In this document: piece by piece, positions 40,981 to 47,509 of the stretch
Numbering within the stretch: the stretch's first letter is position 1
Layout: each line of letters opens with the position of its first letter
Assembly (NCBI RefSeq): GCF_000972495.1
Contig: NZ_LATM01000020.1
Coordinates: forward strand, 1-64,000
Length of the DNA stretch: 64,000 nucleotides
DNA from: Hymenobacter terrenus
GTDB lineage: Bacteria; Bacteroidota; Bacteroidia; Cytophagales; Hymenobacteraceae
Reading direction: 5' to 3'
Made by a program: the position numbers and the translations under genes
The notes under the pieces: generated by a model
Databases searched by the model: none
Told to the model about the DNA's origin: nothing
The model's input: the letters and a program-made list of their open reading frames with translations, nothing else

Positions 40981-41483
40981 ACTTACTGTATTGCTGTGGC
41001 CTGGCCCTGCTGCTGGCCGGCTGTGCGCCCGAAGTCAAGAACCCGGACGGCAGCCCAGCCGAGGCGTTCTACACGGAATCTTCTATTGGTGACGGCGTGC
41101 GTCTCCCCTTGCTCAAGCCCTATGAGATTCTACGTCTGACCGGCGAAACGCACTGGCTCATGAACTGCTTCAATGGCCTTGGTAGTATAGATCAAGTCAA
41201 TAAAGTGGCCGTCGTGGACAGCGTCATGGTGCTCTACGCAGCTGGAAAAATAGCTGATAAGCTACGGGAGTCTTACATCTCGGAAGCGTGGTACGTCATT
41301 ATTCCAGCGAAAAAAGTGGAATTGCAATTTGACCATCGGAAAGACTTCGTAGCCTACTTACGCACCCTCCATGTGGACCCGGCCCGTGTGCGGCTCTATC
41401 CCATTGACTCGGTGTTTGCCTCGTTCGAACGCAAATACCCTATCGACTGGGTCCACGATTTCCGGCACTTGTCCGGCCAGTGA
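40977..41483 (+). CDS. Small lipoprotein coupled to the upstream orphan gene
   Basis: 168 residues. Signal MNLLYCCGLALLLAGC with the lipid-attachment Cys 16, then an unrecognised domain (AEAFYTESSIGDGVRLPLLK; YIIP-type strand WYVIIPAKKVELQF; IDSVFASFERKYPIDWVHDF). It starts inside the last codons of the 40141 gene (ATGA overlap), a tight translational coupling typical of partner proteins. If the upstream gene is a toxin-like protein, this one could be its immunity lipoprotein; nothing in the sequence proves that. Confidence 0.65.
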   Translation: MNLLYCCGLALLLAGCAPEVKNPDGSPAEAFYTESSIGDGVRLPLLKPYEILRLTGETHWLMNCFNGLGSIDQVNKVAVVDSVMVLYAAGKIADKLRESYISEAWYVIIPAKKVELQFDHRKDFVAYLRTLHVDPARVRLYPIDSVFASFERKYPIDWVHDFRHLSGQ

Positions 41484-41607
41484 TGAGACGTGAGGCCGCG
41501 CCTGTCAGGTAAGTCGGCGGCACGTTTTTTCTAATAAAAGCGCATCCTTTCGGGCTGCACGGGCGACCTGAACCGTACAAGGGAAACCCTACCTCTCTTG
41601 CCTACTC

Positions 41608-43020
41608 ATGCCCGCTACTGCTTTCGACGTACTTATTATTGGTTCTGGCCAGGCCGGCAACCCCCTGGCCACCGCGCTGGCCGGGGCGGGCCGCCGCGTG
41701 GCGCTTATCGAAGAAAACCTGCTGGGGGGCTCCTGCATCAACTACGGCTGCTCACCCACCAAAGCGCTGCTCGCCACGGCCGAGCGCCTGCACCAGCTGC
41801 GCACCACGGCCACCGTGGCAGCCCCGGACGTTCCCGACGCGGCCCAGCTTCGGGTTGATTTGGCAGCGGCCGTGGCCCGGAAGGACGTCATAGTACAAGC
41901 CATGCGCGACGGCACCCGCGACAACCTCACCAAGGAGCACGACAACATCACGCTCTTCGACGGCCACGCAGCCTTCACCGCGCCGCACACGCTACAAGTT
42001 GCCCTCAAAGATGGCAGTGCCCGGGACCTCACCGCGCCACTTATCTTCATCAATACCGGCACCCGGGCCGCCATTCCGGAGGTAGAGGGGCTGGCCGAGG
42101 CGGGCTACCTCACCACTACGCAGTTGCTCGACCTGAAGGAACTGCCCGAGCACCTGCTCATTCTGGGTGGCGGCTACATTGGGTTGGAGTTTGGCCAGAT
42201 GTTCCGGCGCTTCGGCAGCCGCGTCACCATCGTAGAATCGGGCCCGCAGCTGCTCGAACGCGAGGACGATGACGTGTGCCAGGGCCTGCAAGAGGCTCTG
42301 ACGGCCGAAGGAATTGAGTTTGTGATGGGCGCGCGGGCCCACCGCGTGAGCCGCGGGGCTGATGGGCAGCTTATCCTCACGGCCCGCACCAGCGCGGGCG
42401 AGCGGCGGCTGCGCGGCACCCACCTGCTGGTAGCCACCGGCCGCCGCCCCAATTCGGATAAGCTGGGGCTAGGTTTCGCGGGCATCAAAACCGATGAGAA
42501 GGGCTACGTCCTGGTCAATAACAATCTGCAAACAAATGTGCGCGGGGTGTACGCGCTGGGTGATATTCACCCTGGCCCGCAATTCACGCATATTTCCTAC
42601 GACGACTACCGCGTGGTGCGCGATGCCCTGCTCCACGGCCAACGGCGCTCGGCCCGGCAGCGCCCCCTACCCTACTGCGTATTTACCGACCCGCCGCTGG
42701 CCCGCATCGGCCTGAACGAGGGCCAGGCCCAGGAGCAGAAAATTCCCTACCGCGTGGCCACCATGCCGGTGCGCACCATTGGCCGGGCCCAGCACACGAG
42801 TGAGGCGCAGGGCTTCTGGAAGGTGATGGTGGGCGACGATGACCGACTGCTGGGCGCCACCCTGCTCGGTCCCGAAGTCGGCGAAATCATGGCCATCATC
42901 GAAGTCGCCATGGCGGGCCGGCTGAAGTATCAGCAACTTCAGGAAATGATTTTTGCCCACCCCACGTGGGCCGAGGGCCTGAACAACGTGTTCCGCGAAC
43001 TGGAGCGCCCCGGCAAGTAG
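41608..43020 (+). CDS. Mercuric-reductase-like FAD/NAD(P)-disulfide oxidoreductase
   Basis: 470 residues. FAD-binding VLIIGSGQAGNPLATALAGA, redox-active pair in GGSCINYGCSPTKALL (C-x4-C), NAD(P)-binding LILGGGYIGLEFGQMFRRFG, second FAD motif GVYALGDIHPGPQFTHISY and the dimerisation domain ending FAHPTWAEGLNNVF. It belongs to the lipoamide dehydrogenase/mercuric reductase group. It lacks the C-terminal Cys pair and the N-terminal metal-binding domain of true MerA, and no mer genes are near, so mercury reduction is doubtful; it may reduce another disulfide or quinone. Confidence 0.88.
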   Translation: MPATAFDVLIIGSGQAGNPLATALAGAGRRVALIEENLLGGSCINYGCSPTKALLATAERLHQLRTTATVAAPDVPDAAQLRVDLAAAVARKDVIVQAMRDGTRDNLTKEHDNITLFDGHAAFTAPHTLQVALKDGSARDLTAPLIFINTGTRAAIPEVEGLAEAGYLTTTQLLDLKELPEHLLILGGGYIGLEFGQMFRRFGSRVTIVESGPQLLEREDDDVCQGLQEALTAEGIEFVMGARAHRVSRGADGQLILTARTSAGERRLRGTHLLVATGRRPNSDKLGLGFAGIKTDEKGYVLVNNNLQTNVRGVYALGDIHPGPQFTHISYDDYRVVRDALLHGQRRSARQRPLPYCVFTDPPLARIGLNEGQAQEQKIPYRVATMPVRTIGRAQHTSEAQGFWKVMVGDDDRLLGATLLGPEVGEIMAIIEVAMAGRLKYQQLQEMIFAHPTWAEGLNNVFRELERPGK

Positions 43021-43040
43021 GCGTACTTGCCGGGGCGCTC
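43003..43040. terminator. 17-bp stem hairpin that includes the stop codon
   Basis: Perfect arms GAGCGCCCCGGCAAGTA (43003-43019) and its complement (43024-43040), with loop GGCG. The last five sense codons and most of the TAG stop (43018-43020) lie in the left arm. There is no T-tract after it, so it may protect the 3' end or hinder release rather than act as a normal terminator. Confidence 0.5.
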
Positions 43041-43061
43041 GTTGCTCTCCTGGAGCAGTCG

Positions 43062-43688
43062 TTACATTTTGGCTAGCTTTTCGAGGTCCATTTCTTCGGC
43101 TATCGACTTGAGCCGGGCCATGTCTTTTTGCTTGCTGCCGGTGAGCGTGAGCAAAAAACGCCCCCCTACGGCGAGGGTCATTTCGGCACGGCCGTCTTTT
43201 TTGTAGTAGGTCTCCATGCCCTTCACACCGTCTACCTTGAGGGTGGTGGGGCCCATGATGTGGTCGTCGTCTTCCTGCTCAATGCCGAGAGCCATCATGG
43301 CAGCGGCGCCTTCGTACAGGGCATTCGAGCCGTTATAGTCTATCAGGGCTACTTTTACCTCCTCTTCGCCATTGGTAAACGCCCGTTCGGCACTGGAAAA
43401 GGCCATGCCGCTCATCTTCTGCGACTGCCCGCTGAGCTCGCCGGCTGTGTAGCCGCTCACGGCCGTGGGCAGGAACTGTTGCAATTCCTTGTAGGGCAGC
43501 GAGAGGGTGTCGCCGCGCTTTTCGCGCTCGGCCCGGTCGGTTTTAGCTTTTTCGAGGTTGGTAGTCATTTCCTTGCCGGCCTCGCTGAGCTTGGATAGGG
43601 CCGAGTAAGACTCTTTGGCCTGCTTTGCTTGCTCGCAGCCCGTGGTCAGAAGCAGGGCGCTAGCCAGAATAGTTAATTGTTTTTTCAT
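43062..43688 (-). CDS. Hypothetical lipoprotein with coiled coil
   Basis: 208 residues. Lipoprotein signal (LTILASALLLTTGC), a helical stretch rich in Lys/Glu (AKESYSALSKLSEAGKEMTT...), then a globular part beginning LPYKELQQFLPTAVSGYTAG, with KVALIDYNGSNALYEGAAAM and GGRFLLTLTGSKQKDMARLK. Members are annotated only as lipoprotein. The ATG at 43688 is preferred over the TTG one codon before. It is convergent with the flavoprotein gene. Confidence 0.75.
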   Translation of the reverse strand: MKKQLTILASALLLTTGCEQAKQAKESYSALSKLSEAGKEMTTNLEKAKTDRAEREKRGDTLSLPYKELQQFLPTAVSGYTAGELSGQSQKMSGMAFSSAERAFTNGEEEVKVALIDYNGSNALYEGAAAMMALGIEQEDDDHIMGPTTLKVDGVKGMETYYKKDGRAEMTLAVGGRFLLTLTGSKQKDMARLKSIAEEMDLEKLAKM

Positions 43689-43825
43689 CAATTAGGAGCG
43701 TCAAAAAGGTGAGACAAAGATTCAACAGTACAATTATAAGTTAATTATTCAATAGTAAAGTAGAGTGAAGTAGGCTACTAGGGAAGCGGTATCGGCAACA
43801 CGACCTGCCATACCGGAGGAAAAAG

Positions 43826-43917
43826 TTGCGCTGTTTTTCTTAGTTTTTACAAAAAACAGCGCAGATTCCCGCATATTTTTGCGCTGTTTTTTGTAAAAAC
43901 TAAGAAAAACAGCGCAA
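43826..43917. repeat. 38-bp perfect inverted repeat with nested palindromes
   Basis: Left arm 43826-43863, right arm 43880-43917, identical inverted with no mismatch; spacer 43864-43879. Each arm is itself bounded by short inverted repeats (GCGCTGTTTTT ... AAAAACAGCGC), so either one large cruciform or two smaller hairpins can form. The stems are AT-rich inside a GC-rich genome. It lies in a 300-bp gene-free stretch between a lipoprotein gene and a decayed gene. No coding role and no T-tract that would mark a terminator. Confidence 0.9.
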
Positions 43918-43990
43918 GGTCACTACCCTTCTGGCAGAGACGTCAAAGCCGTTTAGGAAGTATTGTCGAACATCCTAACCAGCTTCATCC

Positions 43991-44535
43991 ATGGAATACT
44001 GCCTTGGGGTATTTACTGATGAGTAAGCCGAAGCCGACCCTGCTTCGTTGCTCAAAGACCTGCCGTAGCTGCTCAACCGCCTCGAAGCCCGGCTGCGGCG
44101 CGTCGCGGCGCTCACGGTGGCGGCCGAGAAGTTTGACATCGAGGCCGTGCGCCGCGACCGCAACAACAACGAGAACGAAGGCCTGGCCGACTCGCTGAAA
44201 ACCCTGCTCCAGAACATCGAGGCCAATAAAGCCGCGCTCCTGGCCAAAGGGTCAGACTCAGGCCGAAATCGACTCAGTCCCACGACTACCCGGTAAAGAA
44301 CAGCACCGCTCAGGGCAGCAGCCTCAGCGACCAGCACCTGCTCACGGCCAGCAACGTGCAGCTGTTCCGGGCCCTCTACGCCCCCCTGAAGCACCTGATC
44401 GACGACGGCAAAAGCCTCTACAAAACCGCCGACAAAATCAAGCTGCAAGACTATACCCTAGGCAAGATTCTCCAACAGGTGCGCCGCGAGCAAGGCGGCA
44501 GTGACGACGCGGCAAAGGGAACGAAAGCGGCTTAG
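43991..44535 (+). pseudogene. Decayed gene for a helical protein of unknown function
   Basis: From the ATG at 43991 one frame reads MEYCLGVFTDE, TAA (44024), AEADPASLLKDLP, TAG, LLNRLEARLRRVAAL and FDIEAVRRDRNNNENEGLAD through NIEANKAALLAKG. A shift then gives QTQAEIDSV, and another shift gives DQHLLTASNVQLFRALYAPL through KLQDYTLGKILQQVRREQGG to a TAG at 44535. The pieces make one continuous helical protein of about 180 residues, so I infer two nonsense codons and two frameshifts. I do not recognise a named family. Confidence 0.7.
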
Positions 44536-44568
44536 GGAACAGCAAGTTTGGGTTGGTTATAGAAGAAT

Positions 44569-44597
44569 GGCACTCGCTTGGCGTGGGTGCCCTTTTT
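44569..44597 (+). terminator. Possible terminator after the decayed gene
   Basis: GGCAC...GTGCC stem extended by G-U pairs, followed by CTTTTT. Weak stem; the decayed gene ends 34 bp before it. Confidence 0.35.
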
Positions 44598-44610
44598 GCT
44601 GTTAACAGCA

Positions 44611-44907
44611 CTACCTCAATCGACTTTCGTCTAACGGATAATGGCTTGACTGCACCATGAGTACCGTCAGTTGCCCAGTGGGCACTACTTGATAGATGAT
44701 TCGATAGTGTCGATGAAATACCTCCCGTATCGTTGCTCAGCCTAGTTCTGGCACCATTCGCCCAAGCTGCGGAAATGTGAGCAACTGCTCAACCTTCGCA
44801 AAAATGCTGTCTACAAATTGCTGGGCAGCGGCGGGCGAATGCTCCGCAATAAACTCCCGGTTCCGCTGAATGTCATTCAGGCACTCAGTCAGAAATTTAG
44901 GCCGCAT
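44611..44907 (-). pseudogene. ParE/RelE-family toxin gene with an in-frame TGA
   Basis: From ATG 44907 the frame reads MRPKFLTECLNDIQRNREFI, then AAAQQFVDSIFAKVEQLLTF and PQLGRMVPELG, a TGA at 44739-44737, and continues in the same frame ATIREVFHRHYRIIYQVVPT to a TAG at 44611. The full 98-codon read-through product has the ParE pattern (F-P-x-L-G-R-x-V-P-E, then I-R-E-x-x-x-x-x-Y-R-I-I-Y). A single base change (CGA to TGA) would explain the stop. The start overlaps the end of the antitoxin gene by 11 bp, as in ParDE pairs. Confidence 0.8.
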
Positions 44908-45088
44908 CCGACTGCCCGTTGGGATAGAAGCGCTTGCGGGCCTCCTCGAAAGAAACCACGTCGTTCTGCGCGGCCTGCTCCAAGCGCTGCTCCAGTCGAT
45001 GAATGAACAGCAGGCGCTCGAAAAGGTCCTCTAGCTCAAAATTGTCGGGCAGTTGCTGCACAGCTTCTACGATTTGTTCTTTGGTCAT
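44897..45088 (-). CDS. Putative antitoxin of the ParE-like pair
   Basis: 63 residues, MTKEQIVEAVQQLPDNFELE...EEARKRFYPNGQSDAA. An acidic helical protein with no signal peptide. Its size, its place immediately upstream of the toxin-like gene, and the 11-bp overlap fit a ParD-type or similar antitoxin that also represses the operon. The start at 45088 is preferred: the upstream codons (MCNPRHFRSPPRS...) are basic and unlike the rest. The gene is intact although its toxin is interrupted. Confidence 0.7.
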   Translation of the reverse strand: MTKEQIVEAVQQLPDNFELEDLFERLLFIHRLEQRLEQAAQNDVVSFEEARKRFYPNGQSDAA

Positions 45089-45160
45089 GGCGGTGGGTGG
45101 CTTGGTGTGGGCGTCTGCTAAACTACGCGGCGGGCTGCGAAAGTGCCGGGGGTTACACAA

Positions 45161-45910
45161 TCATTTAGGCTGTATAGCTGGCCAAAGTGCTTGGATGTCT
45201 TCGCAAGTCATTTCTATTTCCTTTATCCTTTTGGAATAGCTGCCAGATGCAGAATATATCGTAGAGTTGATGACGTCATAAACAAAGCAATGCTTGCTAT
45301 CTGCATTATCATCAAATAATTTAAGATGTTCATAGACCATCGAGGAGATTGTTTTCCCCATATCAGCAGTCAACTTATTCAATTTAGAAAAGTAAAGCTT
45401 TACAGCACCGCAATACTTTTTACTCCGGTACTCGCCGCGAATTATCACATCAGGCTCAACCGATATCTTAACACCTTTTATCTCAATTGAACCATTATAT
45501 GTGCTAGGAGAAAAATCGTTTAACTTATATCTATCCAAGAGGTTGATGTTTTCTAAAAACAATTCTAATGCTTCCAAGCAAGACTCTTTCTTTTGAATCT
45601 TCACTTTATGCTTTTGAATTTCGGAACCTACTTCAGGATAGTTTGCATTCATTTCTGCTATCTCTTTCTGAAGTTTATTAATCATTTTTGAAGCAGTATC
45701 AAGCTTGAATGATGTTGTAGCAAAGCACTTCTTTATGGGCCGCTTTGCTTCATCATACCACGTCGATTTGAATTCGCTGTCTTTTGGGAACTTTTGGTCC
45801 CGTAGAATGCTCCTACGTTTTGTGACCGATGACGTTGAGAGATAGTCAGCTAGTTTATTAACTGACATTCTTGGAGACCTTACTTTTTCGATTTCTGCTG
45901 ATGATTCCAT
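45161..45910 (-). CDS. AT-rich orphan gene of unknown function
   Basis: 249 residues. Opens VRSPRMSVNKLADYLSTSSV then TKRRSILRDQKFPKDSEFKS, continues with a coiled coil (ASKMINKLQKEIAEMNANYP), and has a beta-rich part VKISVEPDVIIRGEYRSKKY followed by CGAVKLYFSKLNKLTADMGK, ending in a helical tail. The D...(x)VK spacing faintly resembles a PD-(D/E)xK nuclease core, but the expected acidic residue before x-K is absent. The base composition is visibly AT-rich compared with both neighbours, which points to recent transfer. It lies between the toxin-antitoxin pair and icd. Confidence 0.7.
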   Translation of the reverse strand: MESSAEIEKVRSPRMSVNKLADYLSTSSVTKRRSILRDQKFPKDSEFKSTWYDEAKRPIKKCFATTSFKLDTASKMINKLQKEIAEMNANYPEVGSEIQKHKVKIQKKESCLEALELFLENINLLDRYKLNDFSPSTYNGSIEIKGVKISVEPDVIIRGEYRSKKYCGAVKLYFSKLNKLTADMGKTISSMVYEHLKLFDDNADSKHCFVYDVINSTIYSASGSYSKRIKEIEMTCEDIQALWPAIQPK

Positions 45911-45935
45911 TTTTTGTTTTTTAATATTGAAAAAA

Positions 45936-45974
45936 CAAAACCCCCGCGCCAGCCAAAGCCGACGCGGGGGTTTC
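45936..45974 (-). terminator. Rho-independent terminator of icd
   Basis: Arms AAAACCCCCGCG / CGCGGGGGTTT with a 14-base loop, followed on the minus strand by A/T-rich sequence. It separates icd from the AT-rich orphan gene. Confidence 0.8.
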
Positions 45975-46002
45975 TCTTGTTGCTTAGGCTGCCGCCAAGC
46001 TA

Positions 46003-47268
46003 CTACATATTGTTCACAATCTCCTGGGCGAATTCGCTTGTTTTCAGGAGCGTGGCGCCTTCCATCTGGCGTTCGAAGTCGTAGGTTACGCGCTTGCTGG
46101 CGATGGCGGCTTCGAGGCCTTTATTGATGAGAGCGGCGGCTTCTTTCCAGCCCAAGTGCTCCAGCATCATCACGCCGGAGAGAATAACCGAGCCGGGGTT
46201 CACCTTGTCCTGGTTGGCGTATTTGGGGGCCGTGCCGTGGGTGGCTTCGAAGATGGCGTGGCCGGTCACGTAGTTGATGTTGGCACCCGGCGCAATGCCG
46301 ATGCCGCCCACGATGGCCGCCAGCGCGTCGGAGATGTAGTCGCCGTTCAGGTTCAGGGTGGCTACCACCGAGTAGTCGGCGGGACGTAGCAGAATCTGTT
46401 GCAGGAAGGCATCGGCAATGCTGTCCTTGATGATGAGCTTGCCCTGTTCCTGGGCTTGCTTTTGCAGCGCGTCGGCTACGGCCACGCCCTGCTTGGCCAC
46501 GATTTTATCGTACTGTGCCCAGGTGAACACCTTGCTGCCAAACTCCTTCTCGGCCAGCTCGTAGCCCCAGGTTTTGAAAGCGCCCTCGGTGAACTTCATA
46601 ATGTTGCCCTTGTGCACCAGCGTCACCGACGGCTTCTTGTGCAGCAGCGCGTAGTTGATGGCAGCACGCACGAGACGCTCGGTGCCTTCCTTGCTCACGG
46701 GCTTGATGCCGAACGAGGAAGACTCGGGGAAGCGGATTTTCTTCACGCCCATCTCGTCCACCAGGAATTCGAGCATTTTCTGGGCCTGGGGCGTGCCGTT
46801 CATGTACTCGATGCCGGCGTAGATATCCTCGGTATTTTCGCGGAAGATGACCATGTCGGTCAGCTCCGGGTGCCGCACGGGCGAAGGCACGCCGTCGTAG
46901 TAGCGCACGGGGCGCACGCAGGAGTAAAGGTCCAGTTCCTGGCGCAGGGCCACGTTCAGCGAGCGGATTCCTCCCCCCACGGGCGTGGTCAGCGGGCCCT
47001 TGATGCCCACGAGGTAGTCGCGGAAGGCATCGAGGGTTTCGTTGGGCAGCCAGTTATTGGTTTGCTTGTAGGCTTTCTCACCGGCCAATACTTCCTTCCA
47101 CACGAGTTGCTTTTTGCCCCCATAAGCTTTTTCGACGGCGGCGTCGAATACAAGTTTAGAAGCGGCCCAGATGTCCGGACCGGTACCATCGCCCTCAATG
47201 AAGGGAATGGTAGGTTTGTCCGGTACGTTCAGCTTGCCGTTTTTGATGGTGATTTTTTGCTCTGCCAT
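46003..47268 (-). CDS. icd: NADP-dependent isocitrate dehydrogenase
   Basis: 421 residues, close to the E. coli enzyme. TIPFIEGDGTGPDIWAASKL at the N-terminus, substrate loop KGPLTTPVGGGIRSLNVALR, phosphorylation-loop region FRENTEDIYAGIEY, catalytic VHKGNIMKFTEGAFK, DAFLQQILLRPADYSVVATL and EATHGTAPKYANQDKVNPGS. It oxidises isocitrate to 2-oxoglutarate. It is monocistronic with its own terminator. The 240 bp upstream contain another palindromic repeat but no clear -33/-7 pair. Confidence 0.97.
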   Translation of the reverse strand: MAEQKITIKNGKLNVPDKPTIPFIEGDGTGPDIWAASKLVFDAAVEKAYGGKKQLVWKEVLAGEKAYKQTNNWLPNETLDAFRDYLVGIKGPLTTPVGGGIRSLNVALRQELDLYSCVRPVRYYDGVPSPVRHPELTDMVIFRENTEDIYAGIEYMNGTPQAQKMLEFLVDEMGVKKIRFPESSSFGIKPVSKEGTERLVRAAINYALLHKKPSVTLVHKGNIMKFTEGAFKTWGYELAEKEFGSKVFTWAQYDKIVAKQGVAVADALQKQAQEQGKLIIKDSIADAFLQQILLRPADYSVVATLNLNGDYISDALAAIVGGIGIAPGANINYVTGHAIFEATHGTAPKYANQDKVNPGSVILSGVMMLEHLGWKEAAALINKGLEAAIASKRVTYDFERQMEGATLLKTSEFAQEIVNNM

Positions 47269-47324
47269 TGGGGTCGTGTGTTAGGCGTGTTCGATTTGTT
47301 ATTAACTATGTTCGAGCGGGGAAA

Positions 47325-47486
47325 CCTCACCCCCTAGCTCCTCATTCGCTGCAGACGCGAAGACGGGCACTAGATTTTAGTTTTAATTTCTAGCCTTAGA
47401 GCTATATCTGGCGAAGCCAGACACTAGTTCTCCCCTCTCCACGGGCTTCGCGCTGATAGCGAATTGGGGGGCTAGAGGGGGTGAGG
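47325..47486. repeat. Imperfect inverted repeat CCTCACCCCCTAGC ... GCTAGAGGGGGTGAGG
   Basis: Arms at 47325-47338 and 47471-47486 flank about 130 bp with smaller internal palindromes (TGGCGAAGCCAG at about 47411). It lies between the icd start and the M16 peptidase stop. Likely a fourth family of intergenic palindromic element. Confidence 0.55.
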
Positions 47487-47509
47487 TCCCCCTTGGTGGG
47501 CACTAGGCA

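Noticed and set aside
41608..43020. A genuine mercuric reductase (merA) in a resistance operon
   Set aside because: No MerR, MerT or MerP nearby, no N-terminal heavy-metal domain and no C-terminal cysteine pair; only the oxidoreductase fold is supported.
46399..47337. 312-codon plus-strand frame over icd
   Set aside because: Antisense shadow of icd; no recognisable domain and biased composition.
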